DNA from: Okeania sp. SIO3I5
GTDB taxonomy: Bacteria; Cyanobacteriota; Cyanobacteriia; Cyanobacteriales; Microcoleaceae
Length of the DNA stretch: 64,000 bases
NCBI RefSeq assembly: GCF_010672085.1
Contig: NZ_JAAHHT010000026.1
Coordinates: forward strand, 1-64,000
Direction: 5' to 3'
The position numbers were made by a program, and so were the translations under genes. Positions 26,588-35,711 of the stretch are shown here, piece after piece. The first letter of the stretch is position 1, and the number at the start of each line of letters is the position of its first letter. The notes under the pieces are model-generated. The model was given only the letters and a program-made list of their open reading frames with translations, was not told the DNA's origin and searched no databases.

Positions 26588-27015
26588 ATACCATTTCGAC
26601 CTGATGTTGCGTTTAATAAAAAATAACAGCTATTATTCATTAATGAATAATGGATAATTACCTCTCCATTCAGAATTCAGAATTTAGAATTTCAAAGAGA
26701 AACTATACTAATACCATTTCGACCTGATGTTGCGCTTAATAAAAAATAACAGCTATTATTCATTAATGGATAATGGATAATTACCTCTCCCTTTTAGGGA
26801 GAAGATTGACCAAGAAGGAAAAAATTTATTTCTCAAGGGGAGATTGGATATGGCTAGGTTTTATCAGCATCCCTAGACCGATTTTTCCCTTTGAAAGAGG
26901 AGGTTTTCAAGGTAAATTATTTAATTAATAATTATTAATTATCCGCTCAAATTCATGCGCTAAAATTCAGGTCTGGGTAATAATTCTTAAGCGCATTGTT
27001 ATAGAGAAATGGTAT
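26588..27015. repeat. Element A copy disrupted by nested element B and a 123-bp duplication
   Basis: The left end ATACCATTTCGACCTGATG occurs twice (26588 and 26711), each with the same flanking CAGAATT(C/T)... and ATAACAGCTATTATTCATTA text, so the left part was duplicated with its flank. A long-form element B (about 26760-26940, ACCTCTCCCTTTTAGGGAGA to GTTTTCAAGG) follows. The right end of element A (TTAAGCGCATTGTTATAGAG, then AAATGGTAT) closes at 27015. The order shows B inserted into A. Confidence 0.7.
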
Positions 27016-27103
27016 TACAACTTAAACAATAGTGATAACTGATAACTGAAATGGCATGATTAAGATAAAATCAATAATAAAGGGAGTTTTGAGGAGAATA
27101 AAA

Positions 27104-28582
27104 ATGGCTGTAAAATTACAACGACCAATTTTAGTAGGGGGAATAGGATTATCTCTACTGTTATGGTTATTAGATAGTGTCCAACATTCTGTGACGGAAT
27201 TTGGTGGAACTACTATGTTAGGAATTATGGCAGCAAGTCTGGGGGTTTGGTTATTGAAAAGACCAAAATGTTTACCGCCCCAGAAAGCAACTATAATTCC
27301 ATCACCAACAAAAGAAGCTGCGGAAAAAGCGATCGCTACTTTAACTACTACTATAGATCAGCTTGCTTTGGAAGTGGAAGGTATTAATAAGTCTGAAAAA
27401 ATAGGTAATGATATTAGTGAACTACGTCAAAAAGTAACTACTCTTACTCAGGAGTTAGAAAGAGAGGAATTAAGTATAGTTATTACGGGTAATCAAGGAG
27501 TTGGTAAAACTGCTTTGACTGAGATATTAAAGTCTGAGTTGATATCTGAAAATTCTCAAAAAATAGAAGTTACTGATATAACTTGGGAGTCGGAATGGAT
27601 AACCAAAAATGAGGATGCTAAAGTTAATCCTTTATCGCCTTACGATTTAATATTATTTGTAACTACGGGCGATTTAATAGATTCAGAATTTCAAGCTTTA
27701 TCAAAACTAACAACTTTTGGTCAACGTTTTATTTTGGTTTGGAATAAACAAGATTTATATTTGCCAGACCAAAAACCACAAATTTTCCAAAAAATCAAAG
27801 ACACTTTATCTACTATTAACTCAGAAGAAAATTTACTGGGAATTTCTGCTCAACCTAGTTCTATTAAAGTACGGAAATATCAAGAGGATGGCAATATTCA
27901 AGAATCTATAGAACAACCATTACCAGAAATATCTGGATTGACAGAAAAGCTGAATCAAGTATTAGAGCAGGAAAGGGAAAAATTAGTCTGGGCGACTACT
28001 ACAAGAAAGGCAGAAATAGTTAGATTAGAAGCAAAAAATATTCTCAATCAAATTAGAAGAGAAAGAGCTATTCCTATAATTGAACAATATCAATGGATAG
28101 CTGCTGCTGCTGCATTTGCTAATCCAGTTCCTGCTTTAGATTTATTAGCAACGGCGGCTATTAATGCTCAATTAATAGTAGATTTAAGTGCTATATATGA
28201 GCAAAAATTTTCCCTGGAAAAAGGCAAGGAAGTAGGGGGAACTATGGCAGAGTTGATGTTAAAACTTGGATTGGTAGAATTATCTACTAAAACATTAACT
28301 ACTATCCTAAAAAGTAATAGTGTAACTTTTGTCGCTGGTGGTGCAATTCAAGCGGTAAGTGCTGCTTATTTAACTAGAGTAGCAGGTATGAGTTTAGTGG
28401 AATATTTTGCTGTTCAAACAGATAGTAATTCTGTGAATATTGAGAAATTAGGAAAAATTATTCAAGGTGTATTTAGCAAGACTCAAGAGAATAATTTCTT
28501 GAAGTCTTTTGTGACTCAGGTAATGAGTCATGTTTTACCACAGGAGAAAAAATTAGAAGTTGTTTCAATTCCAACAGAATAA
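27104..28582 (+). CDS. Membrane-associated GTPase with DUF697-like C-terminal region
   Basis: The ATG at 27104 (MAVKLQRP) is preferred over an upstream ATG at 27056 because GAGGAG lies eight bases before it, whereas the upstream start is next to repeat DNA. About 492 residues: two hydrophobic segments near residues 10-28 and 35-50, a coiled region, then a GTPase domain with G1 VITGNQGVGKTAL, G3-like region SPYDLILFV and G4 NKQD in WNKQDLY. The C-terminal half has the hydrophobic WIAAAAAFANPVPALDLLATAAINAQLI and VAGGAIQAVSAAYLTRVAG stretches found in DUF697/YcjF-like GTPases. Such proteins sit at membranes; the role is unknown. The G3 DxxG box is not clear. It stands alone between repeat arrays. 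Confidence 0.75.
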   Translation: MAVKLQRPILVGGIGLSLLLWLLDSVQHSVTEFGGTTMLGIMAASLGVWLLKRPKCLPPQKATIIPSPTKEAAEKAIATLTTTIDQLALEVEGINKSEKIGNDISELRQKVTTLTQELEREELSIVITGNQGVGKTALTEILKSELISENSQKIEVTDITWESEWITKNEDAKVNPLSPYDLILFVTTGDLIDSEFQALSKLTTFGQRFILVWNKQDLYLPDQKPQIFQKIKDTLSTINSEENLLGISAQPSSIKVRKYQEDGNIQESIEQPLPEISGLTEKLNQVLEQEREKLVWATTTRKAEIVRLEAKNILNQIRRERAIPIIEQYQWIAAAAAFANPVPALDLLATAAINAQLIVDLSAIYEQKFSLEKGKEVGGTMAELMLKLGLVELSTKTLTTILKSNSVTFVAGGAIQAVSAAYLTRVAGMSLVEYFAVQTDSNSVNIEKLGKIIQGVFSKTQENNFLKSFVTQVMSHVLPQEKKLEVVSIPTE

Positions 28583-28584
28583 TA

Positions 28585-29450
28585 TGGGAATAGATGATAA
28601 GTACCTCTGTGGAAGATTTACTATTTTGATAATTTTTCAGAGGTGACTATTATGGGAGGAGACTAACAGATATCTACTGAGCATTCAGACTTCCCGACTT
28701 CGGCAAATACTAAATTTTCTGGGAGTTGAGAAATGAGGAAAAATTCTGCAAGAAATAGTCAGTACCCCTGGGGAAGATTTACTATTTTGATAATTTTTCA
28801 GAGGTGACTATTGTGGGAGGAGACTAATAGATATGAACTGAGCATTCAGATTTCCCGACTTCCTCAGATACTAATGCATGTGAAAGTTGAGAAACTCGGA
28901 AAAATTCTATAGGAAATAGTCGTTACCTCTGCTGACTAATTAGTAGATTGAGAATTTTTTAGAGGCGATTATTATCTGATTAGACTAGGAGATACGAACG
29001 GAGCATTTAGATTTCCCGACTTCCCCAGATATTAATGCATGTCAAAGTTGAGAAACTCGGAAAAATTCTGCCAGAAATAGTCAGTACCTCTGCTGACTCA
29101 TTAGTTGATTGAGAATTTTTCCGAGGCGACTATTCTCTGAGAAGACTCGCGGATATTAACTGAGTAAAATTTTCCCGACTTCCTCAGATCCTAATTTTGT
29201 CAAAGTTGAGAAACTCGGAAAAATTCTATAGGAAATAGTCAGTACCTCTGCTGACTCATTAGTTGATTGATAATTTTTTAGAGGCGATTATTATCTGATT
29301 AGACTAGGAGATACTAACGGAGCATTTAGATTTCCCGACTTCCCCAGATACTAATGCATGTGAAAGTTGAGAAACTCGGAAAAATTCTATAGGAAATAGT
29401 CAGCAGAGGTACTGACTCATTAGTTGATTGATAATTTTTTAGAGTGGTTC
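28585..29450. repeat. Array of ~161-bp tandem repeats, five to six units
   Basis: The motif TACC(T/C)CTG recurs at 28602, 28763, 28924, 29085 and 29244, spacings 161, 161, 161 and 159, with a final degenerate unit near 29400. Each unit holds GATAATTTTT(C/T)AGAGG-like sequence, TTTCCCGACTTCC(C/T)CAGATACTAA, GTTGAGAAACTCGGAAAAAT and AGGAAATAGTC. The CCGACTT and AACTCGG segments could pair. It is non-coding, placed between the GTPase and Ser/Thr kinase genes. Confidence 0.85.
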
Positions 29451-29627
29451 TAAGAAACTCTCTTCGTACAGAAGATCAGATATCTGATCTGAATTTTCAT
29501 CAATAATTCTGTCAACTTTATCTCTTAATAATTGTTCCCAATTTTTTAGTGGTGTCAAATTTTCGTAGTCAAAATAGCTTTTTTCCTTACCGAATAATTA
29601 ATAATTAAATAATTCACCTTTTTTCAA

Positions 29628-32339
29628 ATGATTAATCCTGGACAAATATTACAAAATCGCTATCAAGCAATTCAATTACTAGGAGACTCTGGTTTTGGTC
29701 AAACTTGGGAAGTTGATGATGGTGGTACAAGAAAAATTCTGAAAATATTGCAAGTTCCAAAAGCAATAGATGATGAAGAAATGGAGCAAGTCATTGCTCT
29801 GTTTGAACAAGAGGCAAATGTTTTAAAAGAATTGCACGATCTTGGATTGCCAAAAGTGGAACCAGAGGCATACTTTATTGAGTCAACGGAAGGTGTGGGA
29901 CTATTACACTGTTTGGTAATGGAAAAAATTGAGGGTATCAATTTATCTGAATGGCTCAAACACAATCATCACAATCAATCTATAGAAGAAGAGCAAGCGA
30001 TCGCTTGGCTAACACAATTAGTAGAAATTATTAGCAAGCTCCATCAGCATCACTGTATCCACCGGGATATTAAACCAACAAATATTATGCTGCGTACCTC
30101 AACAGTACAAAACCAAAATCCTACTATTGTACAACAGATAGTATCTGAAAATTTGTCACAGAATAGCCAAGTTGAGTCAAAAGATAAAGAAGTTACGAAT
30201 GCCGAAAATTTATCTCCAATCTCACTGACTCCAAAAAATGTTGCACAACAAGGAAATAATACAGAAACACTTGGAACAACAGAGGGCGACAAAAGGGAAC
30301 TTGAGAAGAAAAAAAATCATATAGCAGATCGGCAACAGTCGCCAAAACAAGAGTGGGGTCAACTAGCATTAATTGACTTTGGCGCTATGAGGCAAGTTAC
30401 AGAAACTTATGTAAAACAAGTAGAAGGTAAAGATGTCACTGGAATTATTTCTCAAGGTTATACATCCCCAGAACAATATGAAGGCAAAGTAACAAGACAG
30501 TCGGATGTTTTTGCTATTGGTCGGACTCTAGTTTACTTACTAACTGCTGAAAAACCTACCAAGTTGCCCACAGAACCTCAAACTGGTAGATTAATGTGGC
30601 GAGATCGTGCTACTCACATCTCACAAGAGTTGGCAGACTTAATTGATGAGATGATGGAAAATTTGCCTCAGTGTCGTCCCCAAACAACTGAAGATATTCT
30701 GGAACGTCTTGCTACTTACAAACAACAAGTAGAAACAGAAACAGAAGTTGAACTTCTACCTACTCAAAAACAACAACCGACTGCTGTAACAGAAAACAAG
30801 TATTATTCGCGACTACTCCAGCTAAAACTACTTAATTTCCAGGGTAAATCTCAAAAAACTAAACCTAAACCTAACAAATGGTTAGGCAAGATTTCTCTAT
30901 TTACACTGGGAGTAATAGCTGTTGTCATTGCTTTTTTACCTGAAGCACCAACAACTTGCCCTTTAAAGTTTGATGACAAGTTAAGTTGTGGCGAAGAAAT
31001 TCTGATTCCTGGTTCGGCAGCAAAAGATAAAGAAAAAGGAGTAAAAGCTTTTGCTGATGGTAATTATTTGCAGGCAGTCATGCTCTTAGAAGCAGCTAGA
31101 AACAAACAAATTAACGATCCAGAAATTCTGATTTACCTGAATAATGCTAAATTGGCGGCTAACAATACTGAAGCTTATACTATAGCTGTTGCAGTACCAA
31201 TAACTGGTGAGTCACGCGCTTTCAACTATAGTTTGGAAATATTGCGGGGAGTTGCTCAAGCTCAAGAGGAAATTAACCAAAGCGATACTGCTGACGCAAC
31301 GCTCCGCGAACGCCGGATCGGAGGTAAGGGTTTAATTGTGATTATTGCTGATGATGTAAATTCTTCTGCACAAGCTGTGATTAGAGCAAATGATTTGGCT
31401 GCAACTGGTCAAGTTTTAGCTGTAGTTGGTCATCTTTCTAGTCAAATTACTATGGAAGTAGCTCAAACTTATGAAGAAAATCAATTGGTATTAATTGCTC
31501 CTACTGCTAATAGTTCGATGTTATCTAATCGCAATAATTTTTTCTTTCGGATGATTCCATCTGATGCGACGATAGCTCAAGCAATGGCGAGTTACCTAAT
31601 TAGTCAGTCTGAAGATGAACAGCCAAAAGTGGCTTTGTTTCATATTCCTAATGATGTTTACAGTGAATCTCTCAAGAATCAATTTAGTCTGAGTTTCACC
31701 GCAGGTCGTGGCAAAGTAGTTAAAGATTTGGATGAGAAATTTGATTTATCGAGAACTGCTTTTAATGCTAGTGCTGCGATAGATAGAGCAGATAAACAAG
31801 AGGCTACAGCTATAGTATTATTGCCGGATATTTTCAATTTATCTAAGGGAATAGAGGTAATCAAAGCAAATTGGCAGTTGAATTTACCGATCGTTGCTGG
31901 AGATAGTCTTTATAATGATTATACTCTCAAGTTTGGTGCTGATGAAGCTGAGGGAAAGCTTGTGGTAGCTACACCTTGGCACAGTTTAAATAGTCCTAAT
32001 CTAGATTTTCCTCAGCAAGCAAAGGAACTTTGGGGTGGTGCTGTGAGTTGGCGTACAGCTTTTGCTTATGATTCTGTTCAGGCTTTGATTACGGCTTTGG
32101 AGTCTCTCCCGGAACGAAAGGAATTAAATCGCATTGCTTTACAACAAGCTTTAGCAAGTGAAGATTTTAGTTCTTACGGTGCAACGGGAGATATAAGTTT
32201 TTTGGGGAATGGCGATCGGCAAGAGTCAAAAATTAGTTTTACTCAGGTTGTTAAGTCTAGTTGTTCGCCATTGGGTTATACGTTTTTGCCGTTAGATTAT
32301 CCTGTTAGTAAGTTTAATCTTTTGGAATGCGAAGAGTAA
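29628..32339 (+). CDS. Ser/Thr protein kinase fused to a LivJ-type periplasmic binding domain
   Basis: This 903-residue one-pass receptor kinase has its kinase domain at about residues 10-365: G-loop LGDSGFGQTWEV, lysine in RKILKI, catalytic loop HRDIKPTNIM (His near 145), DFG in LIDFGAMRQV (Asp near 250) and GYTSPEQYEG. The gap between HRD and DFG is about 105 residues instead of about 20, because of a polar Gln/Ser-rich insert. One transmembrane helix lies at about 420-440 (ISLFTLGVIAVVIAFLP). The outer part (about 515-890) is a type 1 periplasmic binding fold like LivJ or ANF receptors: IAVAVPITGESRAFNYSLEILRGVAQAQEEIN, AVVGHLSSQITMEVAQ, VLIAPTANSS. It should sense a small solute such as an amino acid outside and phosphorylate proteins inside; the ligand is unknown. 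Confidence 0.88.
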   Translation: MINPGQILQNRYQAIQLLGDSGFGQTWEVDDGGTRKILKILQVPKAIDDEEMEQVIALFEQEANVLKELHDLGLPKVEPEAYFIESTEGVGLLHCLVMEKIEGINLSEWLKHNHHNQSIEEEQAIAWLTQLVEIISKLHQHHCIHRDIKPTNIMLRTSTVQNQNPTIVQQIVSENLSQNSQVESKDKEVTNAENLSPISLTPKNVAQQGNNTETLGTTEGDKRELEKKKNHIADRQQSPKQEWGQLALIDFGAMRQVTETYVKQVEGKDVTGIISQGYTSPEQYEGKVTRQSDVFAIGRTLVYLLTAEKPTKLPTEPQTGRLMWRDRATHISQELADLIDEMMENLPQCRPQTTEDILERLATYKQQVETETEVELLPTQKQQPTAVTENKYYSRLLQLKLLNFQGKSQKTKPKPNKWLGKISLFTLGVIAVVIAFLPEAPTTCPLKFDDKLSCGEEILIPGSAAKDKEKGVKAFADGNYLQAVMLLEAARNKQINDPEILIYLNNAKLAANNTEAYTIAVAVPITGESRAFNYSLEILRGVAQAQEEINQSDTADATLRERRIGGKGLIVIIADDVNSSAQAVIRANDLAATGQVLAVVGHLSSQITMEVAQTYEENQLVLIAPTANSSMLSNRNNFFFRMIPSDATIAQAMASYLISQSEDEQPKVALFHIPNDVYSESLKNQFSLSFTAGRGKVVKDLDEKFDLSRTAFNASAAIDRADKQEATAIVLLPDIFNLSKGIEVIKANWQLNLPIVAGDSLYNDYTLKFGADEAEGKLVVATPWHSLNSPNLDFPQQAKELWGGAVSWRTAFAYDSVQALITALESLPERKELNRIALQQALASEDFSSYGATGDISFLGNGDRQESKISFTQVVKSSCSPLGYTFLPLDYPVSKFNLLECEE

Positions 32340-32439
32340 ATTGAGTTATCAGTTATCAGTTTATTTCCAGTGTTTAAGAAACCGGGTTTCTCGGAGGTAG
32401 ATGTTGTATGGTGGGACTTTTTATATAAACCGGGTTTCT

Positions 32440-33256
32440 ATTGGAGCAATAGTCAATTCATTTTCTGGAGCAATAGTCAATTCATTTTCTGAAGCACTCA
32501 GTTGTGGGAGTGAAATTTTTCCTCTATTGAGTATAGAGCAATAGTCAATTCATTTTCTGAAGCACCCAGTTGTGGGAGATGAGTAGTGAAATTTTTCTCT
32601 ATTGCGTATGGAGCAATAATAAATTCATTTTCTCAAGCACCCAGTTGTGGGAGATGAGTAGTGAAATTTTTCTCTATTGCGTATGGAGCAATAATAAATT
32701 CATTTTCTCAAGCACCCAGTTATGGGAGTGAAATTTTCCCTCTATTGCGTATGGAGCAATAGTCAATTCATTTTCTCAAGCACCCAGTTATGGGAGTGAA
32801 ATTTTTCCTCTATTGAGTATAGAGCAATAGTCAATTCATTTTCTGAAGCACCCAGTCATGGGAGTGAAATTTTTCCTCTATTGCGTATGGAGCAATAGTC
32901 AATTCATTTTCTGAAGCACCCGGTTACGGGAGATGAATAATGAAATTTTCCGACTGTTGCGTATGGAGCAATAATCAATTCATTCTCTGAAGCACCCAGT
33001 TGTGGGAGATAAATAGTGGAATTTTCCGACTGTTGCGTATGGAGCAATAGTCAATTCATTCTCTGAAGCACCAAGTTATGGGAGATGAATAATGAAATTT
33101 TCCGACTGTTGCGTATGAAGCAATAGTCAATTCATTTTATGAAGCACCCAGTTGTGGGAGATAAATAGTGGAATTTTCCGACTGTTGCGTATGGAGCAAT
33201 AATCAATTCATTCTCTGAAGCACCCAGTTGTGGGAGATAAATAGTGAAATTTTCCT
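32440..33256. repeat. Array of 67/76-bp tandem repeats related to the 3-kb array
   Basis: About eleven units contain GCGTATGGAGCAATAGTCAATTCATTTTCTGAAGCACCCAG-like sequence. Unit starts at 32604, 32680, 32747, 32815, 32883, 32959, 33035, 33111 and 33187 show two length classes: 76 bp, and 67-68 bp lacking an AGATGAATA-type segment. The core GCGTAT.GAGCAA.AGT(C/T)AATTCATTT, then CTGAAGCAC, is shared with the 2905-3953 array, so both come from one repeat family. Non-coding. A further AAACCGGGTTTCT palindrome is at about 32380-32450. Confidence 0.85.
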
Positions 33257-33545
33257 AATTACGTGGTGGGTTACATTTCATTTTCATGTCACGCAATGTT
33301 TTCCTTACGGAATGCTCCGCTTTCCATGTCGGCTCTTAGCCGAAAACGCACCCTACCGGACTGATTTCTTTCTTGTAGAGAAGCGATCGCTACTCATGTA
33401 GGTTGGGTTGAGGTACGAAACCCAACATAATCAATCACAAAGGAAGAAGCAAGAAGGAAAAAAGGGGTAAATATTTAAAAAAAGGCAAAAACATAGCAGT
33501 AGGGCAACTCGCAAGTCGCCCCATATCAATACCCTAGGGAAACGT

Positions 33546-33758
33546 TTATCCACGAACGGCGCGGATTAGTTTTGCTGCTGAGTGGGCGATCGCGCAAATA
33601 ATGATGGAAGTACCAATGGCACTACCAACTATCAAACCAACTTCTTGATTTTCTATTGCCAAGTGGGTAATTTGATCTATTACATTAATAGGTCTAGTTT
33701 CCTGGACTTCGGTATAAGTTGTTTGTTTTTGGTTTTCTGGAAAGTTGTTATTTCCCAT
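33546..33758 (-). CDS. Small single-helix membrane protein, unknown
   Basis: The 70-residue protein has a polar N-half (MGNNNFPENQKQTTYTEVQE) and one hydrophobic helix at about residues 38-62 (LAIENQEVGLIVGSAIGTSIIICAIAHSAAKL), ending in the basic LIRAVRG. It was chosen over the overlapping plus-strand frame because it has a good GGAG ribosome site six bases before ATG and a sensible amphiphilic design. No family is recognised. Its upstream DNA contains the palindromes and AGTAGTAGT motifs that also precede the DNA-binding-like gene at 34587. Confidence 0.55.
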   Translation of the reverse strand: MGNNNFPENQKQTTYTEVQETRPINVIDQITHLAIENQEVGLIVGSAIGTSIIICAIAHSAAKLIRAVRG

Positions 33759-34170
33759 TATTATTCTCCAGTATTAAAGGTCAAGCTACTTAATTTTCAC
33801 TTTAACTAATACTGAATAAAAAAATAGTTCAACTTTGCCTCAATTTTAGGTAAGAGTTAGTGAGGCAAATTTGGGAATATTGAACTGATTTTACCGAATA
33901 ACCGTTAAACATTTAGGACTCGACTCTGGATAAGTAGTAGTAGTAGCTTAACCAAAAGACTGGAGTCATGGAACTAAGATTGCTTATTTTAGGATTCGGA
34001 GAACCTAAGTAGTTGTTATGCAGTTAGACAGTATTAAAAGTCAGTAGTAGTAGTTTGACTAAAATACTGGAGTCATAGAACTAAATCATTTTATGGAGAT
34101 AAAAACCATCGCTTGGCGAACACAATAGAGATTAGTCTTACAAATATTAGTATAGTACAGATGAGCTATT

Positions 34171-34195
34171 AAAGTTGTCGATAATCGACAACTTT
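34171..34195. promoter_or_regulatory. Palindromic operator candidate (AAAGTTGTCGA arms)
   Basis: Perfect 11-base arms AAAGTTGTCGA and TCGACAACTTT separated by TAA. A half-degenerate copy (TCTCGATAATTGACAACTT) follows at about 34215-34233 and a third palindrome is at 34374-34396. Three similar palindromes in 230 bases upstream of a DNA-binding-like gene suggest operators, though a stem-loop cannot be ruled out. Confidence 0.45.
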
Positions 34196-34373
34196 AAGTG
34201 CCTATGAAATATTTTCTCGATAATTGACAACTTAAGTGCCTATGAAAAATTATTACACATTTTGTTTATTCCCTGTTATCCCTTACCTGTTTTAGTTTTC
34301 AGGTTCTTTCTTCCCTATCTCAAACTAAAAAATTAATTTTGCACCATTACTTAAAAAAGTTGTATATTGAAAA

Positions 34374-34396
34374 AAGTTGTCGAAGATCGACAACTT
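34374..34396. promoter_or_regulatory. Palindromic operator candidate (AAGTTGTCGA arms)
   Basis: Ten-base arms AAGTTGTCGA and TCGACAACTT with AGA between them. It is the same sequence family as 34171-34195 and is preceded by a half site AAAAAAGTTGT at 34352-34362. It lies about 190 bases before the ATG of the 34587 gene. Confidence 0.45.
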
Positions 34397-34586
34397 ACAA
34401 AAATTATTTTAATAATAAATAGCCTAAGGAGTAATTCCAAAAAGGTATTGATTTTGTTCAAATTTTCCTAATCATTATGACCTTTTTATAAACCAATAAT
34501 GACCATACATTTTTTAGCTAAGTGTGCTAAAAAAAATGCAGTAGTAGTAGTTTAAAACTTAAATAAAAATTTCAAGCTATGGAGTT

Positions 34587-35174
34587 ATGGGACGAAAAGC
34601 AAGTTCAATAAAACTGAACAAAGAAGGTATAGAAATGATTGATACAGCCAGAAAGAAAAAAGGTTGGAATAAAATAGAACGGCAGTGGTGCTGGGAAGCA
34701 TACGTCTCCGAATCAACCTTGAAACGTTTTATTAGTGGCAAACCTATTTCGGTTAAAAATTTTCAAAGCTTATGTGAGGTTGTAGGAATAAAAGAATGGA
34801 ACTGCCTGGTTGATTGGGAAAATAGTGACAGTAGCACCGTTGCCCAATTTTCTGAAGAACTTCTTGACACTTCCCTTACCGAAAAAAAACCACAATCTAA
34901 AGGAGGAATAGCTGTAACTGGGGTTTTCACTTCAGAAAAAAAGCTGGAAGTGGAAATGACACTAGAGCATTTACAGGAGCTTTTAATGGAATGCAAAATC
35001 GTAGTTAAATCTCCACAGGAACCTAACTCCAACTATGGATGTTCTGTGTATGGTCTTTTTAGTCTAGATCAGCAATTAGAAATTGAAGTAGCATTGGAGC
35101 ATCTAAAGCTACTTTTGCTTACTTGCACAGTTACATTTCATAGCAGAAATACGTCTGAAACCTCCAACGATTAA
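34587..35174 (+). CDS. Small DNA-binding-like protein with two C-terminal repeats
   Basis: The 195-residue N-terminus (about residues 1-70) reads MGRKASSIKLNKEGIEMIDT, then GWNKIERQWCWEAYVSESTLKRFISGKPI and FQSLCEVVGI. This is a helix-turn-helix-like domain that in cyanobacteria usually precedes large NB-ARC or AAA/WD40 proteins. Here no ATPase follows. Instead two related ~35-residue motifs occur, GVFTSEKKLEVEMTLEHLQELLMECKI (about 110-137) and GLFSLDQQLEIEVALEHLKLLLLTCTV (about 151-178). It may be a free-standing relative or regulator of those proteins. The three palindromes upstream could be its own binding sites (inference). The start ATG follows GCTATGGAGTT. Confidence 0.65.
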   Translation: MGRKASSIKLNKEGIEMIDTARKKKGWNKIERQWCWEAYVSESTLKRFISGKPISVKNFQSLCEVVGIKEWNCLVDWENSDSSTVAQFSEELLDTSLTEKKPQSKGGIAVTGVFTSEKKLEVEMTLEHLQELLMECKIVVKSPQEPNSNYGCSVYGLFSLDQQLEIEVALEHLKLLLLTCTVTFHSRNTSETSND

Positions 35175-35202
35175 ACATAGATTTCATAGTTCTTGAAATT
35201 GT

Positions 35203-35521
35203 CTTTTATTTTTATGAAAACTGTTATAAATCACGATGAAATATCAAGAAAGGGTTTGGAGACCAAACCCCTACGAAATTGCTATTTTTCGTTTTCGATT
35301 AATTATCTTCTATTTTTATGAAAGCTGTTATAAATCACGATGAAATATCCAGAAAGGGTTTGGAGACCAAACCCCTACGAAATTGCTATTTTTCGTTTTC
35401 GATTAATTATCTTCTATTTTTATGAAAGCTGTTATAAATCACGATGAAATATCCAGAAAGGGTTTGGAGACCAAACCCCTACGGGATTGCTATTTTTCGT
35501 TTTCGATTAATTATCTTCTAT
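35203..35521. repeat. 104-bp tandem repeat, three units
   Basis: Three units are exactly 104 bp apart (GACCAAACCCC at 35261, 35365 and 35469), each with TATTTTTATGAAA(A/G)CTG, CACGATGAAATATC and AGGGTTTGGAGACCAAACCC, the last being a strong hairpin. The second and third units are almost identical. No coding role is apparent. Confidence 0.9.
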
Positions 35522-35610
35522 AATTAGAAAACCTAGATTATGAAAACTTAATTGAAGAATAGGATGATTCATAGAATTTTTACCTCACCATTTCTGTCAA
35601 TTTGTCTGAG
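35522..35610 (+). pseudogene. Chimeric relic of DUF29 gene joined to the start of the 37190 gene pair
   Basis: 35523-35560 repeats part of the DUF29 gene (TTAGAAAACCTAGATTATGA, encoding ENLDYENLIEE, as at 36371-36408). It then joins directly to AGGATGATTCATAGAATT and CCATTTCTGTCAATT, which match the minus-strand pair's junction at 36995-37037. So a short chimera of two neighbouring genes lies 0.8-1.4 kb away from both. Confidence 0.65.
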
Positions 35611-35711
35611 TTTAATAAAGCAAGGGATGAAACAGTCCCCTACTAAACTCTAACCAAACTAAGTTATAATTTAGGGAAAATAATAGTAATTAAATTAGGA
35701 TAGTATAGATT

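Larger units (their letters stand above)
33759..34586. other. Intergenic region with direct repeats and palindromic operator candidates
   Basis: Two ~45-base copies of AAGTAGTAGTAGTAGCTTAA or AGTAGTAGTAGTTTGACT followed by AA.ACTGGAGTCAT(G/A)GAACTAA are at about 33930-33983 and 34043-34084. A third, weaker AGTAGTAGTAGTTTAAAACT is at 34541-34561, just before the gene at 34587. Perfect palindromes with TTGTCGA arms are listed separately. The spacing suggests a control region for one or both flanking genes. Confidence 0.5.

Noticed and set aside
33582-33809. 75-codon plus-strand open frame
   Set aside because: Shadow of the better-supported minus-strand membrane protein gene, which has a ribosome site.
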